A DNA stretch of 30,100 bases, taken from NCBI GenBank assembly GCA_003427395.1, contig BFEA01000086.1:2006202-2036301 (forward strand), in the 5' to 3' direction. Below, in pieces: positions 1 to 10,216 of this stretch; the first letter of the stretch is position 1, and the number at the start of each line of letters is the position of its first letter. The stretch is from Chara braunii (lineage: Eukaryota; Streptophyta; Charophyceae; Charales; Characeae). The notes beneath the pieces were generated by a model, which saw only the letters and a list, made by a program, of their open reading frames with translations, had not been told where the DNA came from and did not search any database. The position numbers and the translations under genes are program-made.

Positions 1-52
<52 letters not shown>
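1..52. repeat. (GA)n microsatellite
   Basis: Uninterrupted GA dinucleotide run from the first base of the window. It continues off the left edge, so its full length is unknown. The 275 bases after it (53-327) hold a C/T-rich tract at about 136-180 and no gene that I recognise. Confidence 0.98.
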
Positions 53-54
<2 letters not shown>

Positions 55-327
55 CATCCGTCGAGTCGGTGTCTAGCGAGAAAGTCGAGTTAGCCAAAAA
101 TAATGATTACTTCTGCTGAAAATGTGTGCTTCCAACCCCCTCCTCTTCCCTCCCCCCCGTCCCCCCCCCTCCTCTCCCCTGCATCAATGCTGCCAAGGGT
201 TCGGTGGAGGAGCCCCGTGAACACGGCTGTGATGCCAAACATGCATGATGAGACAGTCCCTCAATTCGTTCCCCAACTCAATAGCACATGATGCATCTTC
301 CTCAGGAGGGGGCGGACAAGGTGCATG

Positions 328-1560
328 TCACGTTTGCGGACGAGGACGCTCTTGCTGACGTCGGCTTTGCATATCACAACCGTCACTATCACTCTCGTCG
401 GATAGCAGTTCAGGATCCACCTGCACCCTGTGTTCCACCATCAGGTTGTGAAGTATGCAAATGGCCATGAACTTTTTGCGAAGGGTTTTCATATTCGCAA
501 TTTGTGTCCTGATGAAGTTCCTCTGCACGACCTTCAATCTTCCGAAATTGCGTTCGATGCACGACCGTGCGGACTCCGACGTGTGACAATCATCGTACAC
601 CTGTTCAGCCACATTCCTGTTGTTGCCCCCAACCGGAGTCATAATCCACGGCAGTTGCGGGTAGCCAGCGTCGTTGAGCAAGTACCTGCCAATCGTACGA
701 CCACCACGCAGCACCTCCCCGACCGTGCCGAACACCCCACCACCGCGCTGTGCCTTGCGATGCAAAGGAAACACTCGGAGCACCCGACTATCATGAACAG
801 ACCCCGGGCAACCCACGAAAACACTCAGAATTCGGCACTCGTGCTCGCAGACCACCTGCGCCACAACAGAGATTTGGCCAGTGCGATCATAGAAACACTC
901 CCCTCTCTGACCTGCAGGCTTCTCGATGTACACATGGGTGCAGTCTATGGCTCCCACACACCTCGGGAAACCTTTGCGTTCGAAAGAGTCAAGCGTATAT
1001 TGCAGCTTCTGCCCGGTTGGGAATTGGAGCAGATGCCCATACTCCCTGATCAGCGCATTGACGACATCGATGTTGCTCTGCAACATGCTCGCCAAACCAA
1101 GCCCCAAACCATGTGCCGACTGCCTGTAGTAACCTCCCGTCGCCCACCTAATGAGAGCGCATCCAAACTTCTGCGTCGGTGGCACTGGCTGTCTCCAGTT
1201 TGTCGTTTGGTGCTGGATATGTGGCGCTATGCAAGCTAGAATCTAATTGAACAATGGTCGGGGAAGTCTGCAGAACCGTTGGAAGACCTCGTGCGTGCAT
1301 CCCTCTCTTTGGAGGTCCTTCCACACACCCCTAGTGCATTCCAACACACGACGGATGAAAACGCTGCCCAGCACGTCCGCCAGTGACATGTTGTGCATCA
1401 CCGCACCCGTGAGATGCAACAGGGTGGAAGACAACCCCGACAGACAAGTCGGCATCGCAGCTGCTGCCTACAGGACAGCTATCGCCGCCACGTTCCTTCT
1501 GTTCATGCACTGCAGAAGGACGAAAACCATCAGGAATACGGTATCGTACCAATCATCCAT
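328..1560 (-). pseudogene. PIF/Harbinger-type DDE transposase, broken by two in-frame stops
   Basis: Remnant of a DDE_Tnp_4 (Harbinger/HARBI1-like) transposase, the enzyme that cuts and re-inserts PIF/Harbinger DNA transposons. The intact C-terminal frame is 285 codons (1185-328). Numbering from its Met, it shows GAIDCTH with Asp81, CPGSVHDSR with Asp132, LLNDAGYP with Asp172 and CIERNFGRLK with Glu211; Asp81, Asp172 and Glu211 are the likely catalytic triad. The same frame continues upstream through a TAG at 1245-1243 (after RLPRPLFN), a second TAG at 1470-1468, and an ATG at 1560. Without the stops it would be about 410 codons, the usual family length. An Asp/Glu/Ser-rich C-terminus ends at 328. 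No terminal inverted repeats or companion Myb-like gene were found. Long plus-strand frames across it are antisense shadows. Family assignment is firm; loss of function is inferred from the stops. Confidence 0.9.
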
Positions 1561-2085
1561 CGGCTCTGAAGTCACCACGCTCCATGCAACGAGGCTTGCA
1601 CACGCCACGCGCGTGGGCGTACGAACACGTTCGCTCAGCTGCAGTGATGGGGACGAGATGAAAGAGCGATGGACGAGGCAGACGACAGTGGTTATGGTGG
1701 CGAAAGCTTTCACTCACGCAAAATTTTGCAGCGGCTCGCATACATAACGACCACCTTCAGAATGTGGAGGCCTGCGCCAACGGTCTCATTGACGATACCG
1801 TCTGTAGAACGGTCCAGCGACACGGGGACGGCGGGTCCCCTTCGGCCCTCTCACCAGCGGGAGGTCTCATTGCCTCTCGCACATGCCGCCCTGCGTCACC
1901 CACACAGTCATTCCTTGGGTCCACCCACGCCTTCTGGACATTCGGCCACTTTCCTTTTCAGGATGTTGAACGGGAACCTTTCCTATTATGGGATATCACT
2001 TTCGCACTTTGCCGCAAAACGCAGTCCGCTATGGGGTCCCGACAAAACAGTTTCCAACCTTTCCAAAATCATTCGACCGTTTTTT
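1561..2085. other. no recognised gene
   Basis: Mixed-composition DNA between the Harbinger remnant and LINE-A. Several overlapping open frames exist but none shows family motifs or a consistent coding pattern. It may include the 5' end of the Harbinger element or the 5' part of LINE-A. Confidence 0.5.
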
Positions 2086-2632
2086 ATGGCTAGACGTTTT
2101 TTCCGTCGTTTTTCGTGTGGGGTCCAACTCTTAGGCCTGAAATATGAAGATAACTATTTTCGCCTACCAGTTAGCAGTATTGCAGATCTTCCATCCCAGC
2201 AGGCGATTGTAGATGTTGTTAAGCAGTTGTTTTCCGAGAGATTTTTTTTTCCGTTTGTTTCTAGAAGATCTGATCGTACGCCTATGGGCTGACCAGCCGA
2301 AGGGAGGCAAGTCTAGGTATACCGTAGTAATGATTGATGCACGAATATCTCCCAAACACCGGTGCGGCCTGTCAAATGTGGGTTTGGTGGCAATGTCATT
2401 AAGGCTATTTCTGTCAGATCCGCAAGGGGAGTTGGCAAGGGTGATGCCAGTGGTAGAACCCAACCAATCTGCCTCGATCCTACTTAATCTTAATGGGGAG
2501 CTGCAGAAGAGGAGGAATCTGAGCTCGACATATTTTGTGGAAGTCCTTAGTGGTAGGTGGCCAGACTCGCTATTTACTCAGGGACAAATCCAATCTCCTG
2601 TTGTCATAGCAGGGGCTAATGGGGAACCTTAG
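2086..2632 (+). pseudogene. LINE-A ORF1-like remnant (frameshifted)
   Basis: A first open stretch begins at an ATG at 2086 (MARRFFRRFSCG...). It gives way near 2230-2290, around a run of T, to a second frame that ends at 2632. I do not recognise a conserved domain; the zinc knuckle usual in LINE ORF1 is not visible in this part. The assignment rests on position: the frame ends exactly where an endonuclease-like LINE ORF2 start begins (2631), which is the normal ORF1-ORF2 arrangement. It could instead be unrelated sequence next to a truncated ORF2. Confidence 0.45.
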
Positions 2633-3070
2633 GATAACTACACGGAATGTTCAAGGATTGGGTGATACAGGAGGGAGGCAAAAAGGTCGTAGGCTAAAAA
2701 CTTGGATCCATGAGAAGAACGTAGATATTATGCTCGTTTAGGAAACAAAGTTATCAAAAAGGAAACTTGCCGGTTTGGCAAACTGGTAGGTGGGTCCACA
2801 ACTTTGGTCCCCTGCCCGTGGCAGCAAGGAGGCGTGGCTATCCTTTTTTTTTCGAAGATTGAAACATCGGCAAGGGTGTGGGGGGGGTGCTGATAAGAGC
2901 AATCACCCCCTCTACACCCACGATATTGGATGGCTCCGTTCCATTGGTGGGAAGCTGCACCTGCTGGAAACCGGGTCCAACGTCCCTTCAATCAAAATCC
3001 AGGAACCATTGTTAAAACAGTTGTCATTGTTCAGTTTCCAAGGCCAAGTATCATTTTTTTGCCCCTAGCC
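2631..3070 (+). pseudogene. LINE-A ORF2, N-terminal APE endonuclease fragment
   Basis: Start of the apurinic-endonuclease-like domain that nicks target DNA for LINE retrotransposition. The reading starts ITTRNVQGLGDTGGRQKG, then KTWIHEKNVDIMLV, a TAG where family members have Gln, and ETKLSKRK; this is the W/RNVxGL...QETKL pattern of plant LINE endonucleases. After a frame change, GGVAILFFSKIETSARVWG (2828-2884) and then VLIRA (2890s) follow. A further frame change gives the IGGKLHLLETGSNVPS segment at about 2940-2985. The last segments match, in the same order, the inverted fragment at 24300-24529. The element stops at about 3060-3070, where it meets LINE-B tail to tail. At least two frameshifts and two stops make it non-functional. 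Confidence 0.8.
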
Positions 3071-3410
3071 GATCCAAAGGGCTTTATTGCCAATGTTGTC
3101 AAAATCCTTTCTGTTATTGCCCTTCCATTGTGGTGTCCGGGCTTCTTCCGCTGTATCAGTTGGCGTCCAATCTCCTGATCGTGTGTCATATTCTGTTCGT
3201 TGATCCATCCAGCATCCAACTTCCAGTCAGCAAATCTTGCATGTCTTCCCATCCACATCAACAACTGCAGCTTGACTTTAGGGCAGTCAGGAGGTGGTGG
3301 GGGAAGGGATGTGGGGCGGGGGATGGGGATGGGAGTCATTTGGTTGGGGGGCCACGGGAGAGGTGGGGCGGGGGGGGGGGGGGGGGGGGGGGGGGCTGGG
3401 GGTCGGGGGT

Positions 3411-3464
<54 letters not shown>

Positions 3465-3513
3465 TGCCCTGGCTATCAGTCATGAGGCGGGGCGGGGGTC
3501 GGTGGAACGTCAA
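3031..3513 (-). pseudogene. proline-rich tail and conserved-looking C-terminus of LINE-B
   Basis: A 160-codon frame. The N-terminal half is a polyproline run encoded by the C side of the G-tract. The last 85 or so codons are ordinary-looking protein (DCPKVKLQLLMWMGRHARFA, WKLDAGWINEQN, RQLIQRKKPGHHNGR). It directly follows the LINE-B C-terminal region. LINE-F also has a proline/C-rich tail after the same helical segment. The non-proline end is not recognised and may be the LINE 3' region or the end of another element. Confidence 0.4.
3361..3462. repeat. G-rich tract with a 52-base pure G run
   Basis: G homopolymers of about 25 and 52 bases, the latter at 3411-3462, are separated by a few interruptions. 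On the minus strand this is the C-rich, polyproline-coding tail of LINE-B. Several long frames across it are low-complexity artefacts. The tract is predicted to form G-quadruplexes and is hard to sequence, so its exact length is doubtful. Confidence 0.9.
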
Positions 3514-3516
3514 TTA

Positions 3517-4569
3517 TCAACACAAAGTTGGTATGGCGGTAGGGGATGACGAAGCAGTTGAGGGGCCTCCTTTGCCAAGTGGGTTCGGAGGCCCTCCACG
3601 GTTTCCATTGGATATTGAGGTTGGTGTCCAATTCTGAGAAGACTGCATGAGGATCTGCCACAATTGATGGTAGTTGTCGCAGATGGTTATCTTGAGCACC
3701 GGGTTTTTTTCATTGTGGTGGTCCTGTTTGAAGTTTTTCCAGGCTTCTTGCATTATGCTCCTGATGGTCTCTTCTGCTGCGCGTTGTGCTTGTTGCAACC
3801 CAAATTGGTGATCTTTCCTCTCGAAAGAGCATCTGACTCTCCATGCCAATATCAAGATTTGTAGCCTCATGTAGGAGAAAAGATTGGTTGCAAAAGGTGA
3901 CCATTGTGCCAATAGGTGCTGGTTCTTACCCAGAAGCAGAAGGCCTAGGTCCCAAGGAATGTGACAGGTTGTGAGCGAGTGAAACGCTGCGTCCCACCAC
4001 TACCATAATTGGGCCACCATCCGACAGGCCAGGAGGCAATGTTCTAATGTGGCCCGAGCCGGTGGCGAAGCTCTGCCACAATAGGAGCAGATGGGAGACA
4101 TCATCCCTTTTTGTTCTAAATTTGTTCTTGTGACTAACCAGTCAGGGGTGAGTAAGCAGCGATGCACGATTTGCCATTGAAGGGCCCTTAGATTTGTGGG
4201 CATAAATTTTTAGTACGTCCCCCACGGCAGATCATTCACAAGCTCGGGGTCAAGAGGCGAGTCTCACACCCATCTTTGGGTTATGGGATGGTTGATGGAT
4301 ACAGTCGGGCGGGCGGCCCTGTATCCTCCTTTCACTGTATATTCCCATATGGCCATGGGTTTTGCCCCCGACCACTCCCTCTCATCTGGATCAAAAGGAA
4401 GCCTGGCCAACGGTATGGAGGGGTTGTACAGAAACAGTCCATTTTGTGGGTCGCCTACCACTCTGATTTGCATCAGCCCACCCCATCTTTCTGTCGCATC
4501 CATATCTTCGACCCTTGTCAGTTTGGTGAACATGGCCCTTGGGGACTGGGGTTTGTAGGCATGCAACAA
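3517..4569 (-). pseudogene. LINE-B ORF2 C-terminal region with zinc finger
   Basis: Three open stretches (4569-4264, 4203-4000, 3912-3517) read in order as the C-terminal part of ORF2. The first includes IRVVGDPQNGLFLYNPSI and EREWSGAKPMAIWEY. The second holds NLRALQWQIVHRCLLTPDWL and the zf-RVT-like motif CSYCGRASPPARATLEHCLLAC (Cys-x2-Cys...His-Cys-x3-Cys). The third is a helical tail with EETIRSIMQEAWKNFKQ. The same order and motifs occur in LINE-F at about 22420-23350. Stops between the stretches show decay. Confidence 0.82.
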
Positions 4570-4596
4570 ACATAGTCCATGTTCATTGTTATGAAC

Positions 4597-5222
4597 CTAG
4601 TATATCAGGGCCGGGTGAGGGAGATCGTTGTATTTCACCATCCAATCTTCAGATTGAACTGTGGGACCTGTACGGAGGGTCATGCGCCAAGCAGTATTCG
4701 TGGAGGCAGACCTATGCAAGATACGCACCCAGTGACAGAAGGTCGGCCTAAAGTTCATTCTGGCTAAACACATGTCCAAAAAGTCCCATTCAACATGATT
4801 ATACGCTTTTTCAAAGTCAATGAATAAGATTGCAACTTCTATCTTGCGTTGGCGCGCATTGATGGTCTGATTGACCAGCAAGATGTTGTCTTGAATATTG
4901 CGATTGAGCATAAACCCCTCTGGTCTGGGTGTATGATCATATTCATGAGCGGCAACAGACAATTGGTTAGTACTTTGGCCACCATCTTGTAGGGTACGGG
5001 AAGGAGGGTAATGGGTCTATAGTTTCTGATGTCCTCTTTATCCCCCTTTTTGTAAAGAAGTGTGGTCACTCCTTGCCCAATCATTCCCTCGAAAGACCCT
5101 TCGTTTTGCACAACCAGGATATATTCCACGAGGTCATCTTTGAGGAGATCCCAAAATTTCATCCAGAATTCTTTAGGGAACGAGTTAATATCTGGGGTCT
5201 TGTCATCCTCCATGCCTCGCAA
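4597..5222 (-). pseudogene. LINE-B reverse transcriptase, N-terminal half
   Basis: Reverse transcriptase fingers/palm. The frame 5222-4839 has DINSFPKEFW, GVTTLLYKKGD, IRNYRPITLLPVPYK (the NYRPIxLL motif of LINE RT) and HPDQRG. A frameshift at about 4900 leads to the frame 4962-4597 with GFMLNRNIQDNILLVNQ and LFIDFEKAYNHVEWDFL, which contains the first catalytic Asp (motif A). Beyond WVRILHRSASTNT the frame drifts, and the FADD catalytic motif is missing. The sequence goes straight to post-RT peptide at 4569. The gap must be an internal deletion, because LINE-C and LINE-E carry the missing part. Confidence 0.88.
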
Positions 5223-5630
5223 GGCTTCTCATACCTCTTGACAGGTGAGTCGTTCTTCCAATTGCTCTCTTTGTTCTGTTGTGAGGCAAGAGTAGACAAC
5301 TTGCATCAAAGTCTCTCTAGCATGTTAGACCTCTTCCAGGTGTTTGTTGGGTGTTTGGGATGTAAAGAGGTGTGTGTAGTATCTGGCCATATAATATGCA
5401 ATGGTATATGCATAAGAGGCCGCTGATGCTGTGGCGTTCAGTGGGTGCCTTAGTCTAGGGACTGTGTTGGCACGCGTTCTAGCGTTTGCCTTTGCAAAAA
5501 ACGTTTTTGCCATTATCTCCTTTGCATGCTCGCGTCTAATTCTGGCTTGTATCCTCCATGCCTCTAATTGTTGCTCTATATATGCTTGGAGATGGTCACG
5601 GACTTCCTGTAGTTTTTCATGATACATCAA
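5223..5630 (-). pseudogene. LINE-B ORF2 linker between endonuclease and RT
   Basis: Open frame from 5630 to 5325 reading EKLQEVRDHLQAYIEQQLEAW and continuing with many Ala, Arg and Lys residues, predicted helical. In plant LINEs this position holds the helical connector before reverse transcriptase. A stop at about 5325 follows HLEEV, and the reading then continues to the RT segment that begins at 5222 (MRGMEDDKTPDINSFP, the usual K/D-PG-DG-F-like entry to RT). Identification is by order and composition rather than by a diagnostic motif. Confidence 0.6.
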
Positions 5631-5640
5631 TGATGTGACA

Positions 5641-7289
5641 AACTACTTTTTGTTTTGCGCGATTTTCTGCGCGATTGCATTTCGGGTGTTAAGGGGTAGG
5701 GCATGATCCAATTACATGAGTACCCCCATTATTTTACTCTTTTCCTTGTTTTGTGAAAAAATGGTCTTATGGCAGTTGGTAGTTAGGAGTCTTAGGACGC
5801 GCTTTAGTGAGTGCATAAATAATGGTTGACGCGGCCTCTTTCTTTTTCTGTTGGGAATGGGGAAGGGAACTTTGGCGTGGTCATCACACGGGAAAGTCTT
5901 TTTTAATTTTGAAATGCTGGGGAAAGTGCAGAAGTAATAGGAATTAGGATTTTTGGGTCGTCGTATTTTCTCTTTGGTAACTGTACGGTGCTCCTTACTC
6001 ACGCGCATTCTGCCGCGCTCAGTCCCACACTCTACTCTCGTCGTGCCTTAATTCTATTATCAACCATAATCTCTTCTTGTTCCTCCCTCTATGAGTGTGG
6101 GTGTAACTGTAATCTTCGTGTCCCAGATTTCTCATTGCGCTGAGACGCACAACTCTCTCTCCCCTCATCGCATTGTCCACAACGGCGCGTGACCGGATCG
6201 ATGCCTGGAGAGTGGCTACGTCCCCCACGCCGTGGCTCGGGCATGCCTACCGCAGGCACTTCCTCCTCTTTTTTTTTCTCTATCTCAACATAATCCCGAC
6301 TATCTCGCGTTGAGGATAATTGCTATAAATTTTGCAAGCGTGACAAAATCACTCTCTACTCAAAATTTGAAAGGTTAGCGTGGTTGAGAGGATCGATTAA
6401 CGGGTACGGTCGACGAAAAGGTGAGTGCAGAGTTGGGCGATCTGACGGGATTGAGGTGAGTGTGGGGGATTGCAGTGTGGCCACGATAGACTATGGAACA
6501 CGGACGAATCCGGTGTGTGTACTTGCGCTAAGCAGGGTGACAACTCAGAGTCGTTGATAGGTGCGAGGGGACGGACTGCTTGAACGTGAATGAGCAGGGG
6601 GTTAAAGAGAGAGAATGTGTGAGATTGCTGGGGCGTATAATACTTCTTCTTCTTTCCCTCTTGAAATTTTTGCATTCGAAACTGCGAGTTTTTGTCGTTC
6701 CTATTTTTGTAATGACAGATGGACATCTGACTGTGTGAATTTTGTTATTCCTTCGGAACCTCTTTCACGTTCTTTTCCTTGTTGACATGATGTTGGATAT
6801 GGTGATTGAAATCTCGACCTTTTTTTTCAGAATTTTGATCGTTTATACCTGTATGTGTTTGCTTCCGGATTACTATGATTGGAAAATATGGATGCTTGTC
6901 TGAAATTTGATTCCTATAACTAAAAGGGAAGGCATGTTGGTCGTTTTGCTTAAGGTCTGAGGGGAGGAATTCATGTGTAATTATCAAGTTTGTATGAGTA
7001 GGAAGGATCGTCGCGAATATGAGCCCGTAGCGACGAAATACGATGACCGCAATTGCCTACACCGAAAACTCAGAACGCTCCTTCCCCTACCCGGACCACT
7101 TGCATCCTCGTCCTTAGAACATTGGCACCGAAGATTTCAGTTTCGGCCTGGGACTCCACCCCTTTTTCCTAAAATCATTGGCACACCTCCTTTCTCGGTA
7201 CTAGTACTTCCAGACCCACTACCCATTTGGATCAGGAAGTCGTGCTGGGCGTGAGGTTAGGGCGTCACAATGACTGGATGTAAAAATGA
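5641..7289. other. no recognised gene
   Basis: Mixed to AT-rich DNA. No convincing coding frame and no RNA gene. A TATA-like CTATAAAT occurs near 6324-6331, with no supported gene after it. Some of this may be the 5' flank of LINE-B or the decayed 5' end of LINE-C. Confidence 0.6.
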
Positions 7290-7856
7290 TTGACTGTGAC
7301 AATGATTTATTTGGGAAGGTGGAGCTGGGTCAAACTTGCTATTGGCGAGGAAGATTGGGTCATAGCGACTGTATACGCACCTAATGACCCACTAGACAGG
7401 ATTGAGTTTATTGAATTACTGTCACGGAAGATCCCTCTGTTCGAACATTTGTTAACTGACGAAGAGTGGAACATAATGAAAAAAACAAATATTGATTCAA
7501 AACAGGCCGAAAATATGAGATAGGACAGAAAAACACTTCTCTCATGGATGAAAAAGTGGGAGTTACACGACTCTTACAGGGAAATCAATCTTTACCAACC
7601 AGGGTGGTTCAGAAACTCGACACAATCGGCGGACGTCAAGCATGGACTTAACTTTTTTTTGACCGTGGAAGGACTGGCCAACAATGTTCAGATAGTGCTG
7701 GAGCAAAAGGTGGCCATGTCTGATCATAAACCCGTACTCTTAATCATTAAGACCGAGGAGTTGGGTGGGAAAGGGAGAGGTTATTTCAGGTTGAATACCG
7801 CAGTTTTGAAGGATGAGGGGATTCAGCAGTGGATCAAATCGTTCAGGCACGATTGA
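7290..7856 (+). pseudogene. LINE-C ORF2 endonuclease, C-terminal half
   Basis: Two open stretches of the APE endonuclease domain. 7290-7523 reads GRWSWVKLAIGEEDWVIATV then YAPNDPLDRIEFIELL, the VYAPN motif of LINE endonucleases. It then has DEEWNIM where families normally show GDFN/GDWNV, so a key Asp is changed. After a stop at about 7521, 7548-7856 reads MKKWELHDSYREINLYQPGW, HGLNFFLTVEGL and VAMSDHKPVLLII, with the SDHxP catalytic His/Asp motif preserved. The N-terminal strand with QETKL is missing, so the copy is 5' truncated at about 7290. Downstream linker sequence leads into the RT. Confidence 0.88.
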
Positions 7857-8408
7857 GAGGTGACCAAGTCCTACTTCGATACAAAAGCAGAGTAGCTTGA
7901 TACTGGTATTCAAATTATTTCCCGTAATCTGGAAGTGTTCTCTAGTATTGCTGCTTTTCTAAAGAATTAAGAAGATGTAGACTGTTGGTGAAGGGTGAAA
8001 GAGATGGAGGCACGCATGACCGATCACCCGATTTCAGAATATTTATGAGCAGAGGAGATGGTATTGAGATTGAGAGAGTGGGAAATGATTCAGACTGAGA
8101 AACAAACTATGTGGGAAGAAATCCTCATAGAGAAGAAGATTGTAACGAGAGACAAACTCAACAAAGAAACGTTTCAGAGGCTTATCCCAAAACGGTGAAC
8201 AATGTAGATACGGGAATTGAAACACCCTTAACTCACGACCCTTCCCACAACGGTGGAGAACCAGGGAATGTGTACGTATGAAGCGGTCTACATTAAGGAT
8301 ATTCTAACTACCAAAGCACTATATGAGGATCCTGATACAGACTTGTCAGCATACGTAGACTTGTGGACCAATCTGAAAGTTCACCTATGATAGGAGGAGA
8401 AAACTCAA
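7857..8408 (+). pseudogene. LINE-C ORF2 linker, heavily decayed
   Basis: Plus-strand reading gives helical, charged peptide pieces (AEEMVLRLREWEMIQTEKQ, EEILIEKKIVTRDKL, YEDPDTDLSAYVDLWTNL) interrupted by at least six stops. Position and composition match the connector between endonuclease and reverse transcriptase in plant LINEs. No catalytic motif is expected here. Confidence 0.6.
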
Positions 8409-9289
8409 ATGGACATGGTCATTAAGGCAGACGAATTGACAAAGACCTTGAAGTCAACAATCAATGGTAAAGCGTCGGGGGACGATGGCTTGTCAAAAGA
8501 GTTCTTCGTAGTCTGCTGGAACTTCCTAGTTAAAGACCTCACGAACGTTCTTAATAACATAACATTGGGGGGTCGGTTGGGGAACTCAATGGCGAGAGGT
8601 GTCATCACCCTGTTGTATAAGAAAGGTGACAGATGTGATATCCAGAATTGACATCCGATATCTTTTCTTAACTTTTCATACACACGGTTGGCCAAGACCC
8701 TCGCCAAGGCTAGCTCTATGCTGTCGGCCTTAGTGGGTCTTGACCAAGGTGCATGTGTAAGGGGGTGGTCGATTTTTGACAACCTGGCTACGACAATTAA
8801 GACACTAGAACTCATCGAAGATCGATCAATCAATGTGGCAGTTATGATGCTCGACCTTGAGAAAGCATATAACAAAGTTAATTGGGCATTTGTACTGACC
8901 ACATTAAGAGCGATAAACTTTGGCAAGTCCTTTTGCAGTTGGGTTAAAGCTCTTACCTTTTTGCAACATCAGTGGTACAGGTGAATGACCACCATTCAGA
9001 GGAGTTCAAATTGACCCGCTCGTTGAGGCAGGGATGCCCATTGGCGCCCCTGCTGTTCATACTTCAGATGGAAGTTTTGTTGTGCGACATCAGAAGACAT
9101 TCTCTATTGGAAGGCTTAAAGTTGCGCTCTGGGAAAAAAAATAGGGTGAAAGCACTAGCAGACGACTTGCTGGTCATTTTTGCTAGTACACAAACCTCCT
9201 TGGAAGCTCTCAAGAGCTGTCTGACCAGATATGCCGAACTCTCCGAAGTTGCCATAAATTGGAATAAATCTATTTACTTCCTGGCCTAA
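8409..9289 (+). pseudogene. LINE-C reverse transcriptase domain
   Basis: Most complete RT of the window, with motifs in order: KASGDDGLSKEFF; GVITLLYKKGDRCDIQN, a TGA where the family has Trp/Tyr, then HPISFLN (N-W/Y-RPISLLN motif); GLDQGACVRGWSIFDN; MMLDLEKAYNKVNW (motif A, catalytic Asp); VQVNDHHSEEFKLTRSLRQG then CPLAPLLF (motif B); VKALADDLLVIFAST (motif C, ADD present, with Leu in place of Phe/Tyr). One frameshift lies near 8975, between WVKALTFLQHQW and VQVND. Only one stop and one or two frameshifts interrupt almost 300 codons, so this copy is younger than LINE-A or B. A minus-strand frame of 173 codons here is antisense. Confidence 0.93.
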
Positions 9290-9716
9290 GACTTCATTTC
9301 GCAGGTTGAATGGGGCATGCGAAGAGTTCTACCTGGAGTGGCGGAATATCACCTGGGGGTCCAAGTAACATTAGAGGACTGTTTATAATTTCAGGGTGCT
9401 ATTTTGTAGGAACGGGTGATGCGCAAAATCTGTAGCTAGGGAAAAGCGAGACATCTATCGCTGATAGGAAGAATCCTGACACTGGTAGTCTCAGCGTTCT
9501 CAATCTTGTGGTTTGTGGGGAGAATGAAAAAGTTGAAGAAAGGGTTGTTGAAGGGTGCAAAATCAGCAGCAAGACGCTTTATTTAGAAACCTGGGTCAAA
9601 AGAAGAGAAGGGTTATATGTCAAAGGTCTCATTGGATACACTATGCACTTCCCGGGAGGACGGCGGCCTGACCCTATTGGACCCAGAAGCTCAGAACCTT
9701 TGAGTGAAATAGCATA
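9290..9716 (+). pseudogene. LINE-C post-RT (thumb) region, left part
   Basis: After the RT the sequence reads YHLGVQVTLEDCL, ERVMRKICS, ARHLSLIGRILTLVVSAFS, then ILWFVGRMKKL, and EDGGLTLLDPEAQNL ending at about 9700. This matches LINE-E, where GGLGILDPGQQIKALQTKWV occupies the same place. The reading stops abruptly in the middle of this conserved stretch and resumes at about 11050 with NLTLLSKWVV. Several in-frame stops are present. Confidence 0.8.
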
Positions 9717-10216
9717 ACTGATGCCTTCATACATAGATATCCCATGAACAAAGTCATAGCTTCGTCCTCAGTTTGATATGAAGTACAAAAAAAAAATAAA
9801 GGTAATAAAGTGTCATCATAGAAACATAATCTAATTAATCAAAATAAGGCAAAGCTTGTCGAGGAATTTCGTTTATTCATGTTATTCGCTAAATTTGGTT
9901 TTGCTTTTAGCTACTTGCTACCTTTTTCAAGGCAGATCGGACTAGCTAAAGACTCCCACGGGCCGACTTTTCTCGGGTTTCTTATCAGCTACTCCAGGCT
10001 CTCCCACTTCGTGGCCAATAAGACACTAACCCCACCCCCGTGTCCGGGGGGATGCGTGGATGTGTGCAAAAGTTTCACAGAATCTTCGTCAAAACCATCA
10101 GTACATAAGACTCCCTTTCGCCCTAGTGAAATAATTGACCCAACTCCTACATAAACAACTAAAAAAATCATAGCAAAAAAAACTCAGTTAATAGATACGG
10201 GCGCCTTCGGCCTATC

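Larger units (their letters stand above)
3031..5640 (-). mobile_element. LINE-B, internally deleted non-LTR retrotransposon
   Basis: Minus-strand LINE ORF2 remnant running from 5640 down to about 3031. In transcription order it holds the linker after the endonuclease, the N-terminal half of reverse transcriptase, a gap where the catalytic FADD motif should be, the post-RT region, a zinc finger, a C-terminal helical region, and a proline-coding C-rich tail. It is the same family as LINE-F at 22183-24290, sharing the segment that reads NLxALQWQIxHRCLxTPDW. No endonuclease domain is present, so it looks 5' truncated near 5640. Its 3' end abuts LINE-A in opposite orientation. Confidence 0.85.

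Noticed and set aside
430-1239. Plus-strand open frame of 269 codons
   Set aside because: It lies antisense to the Harbinger transposase, shares its coding constraint and shows no motif of its own.
3130-3637. Several glycine-rich frames on the plus strand
   Set aside because: They are produced by the G homopolymers; the meaningful reading is LINE-B on the other strand.
8405-8926. Minus-strand frame of 173 codons
   Set aside because: Antisense to the LINE-C reverse transcriptase, whose motifs are unmistakable.
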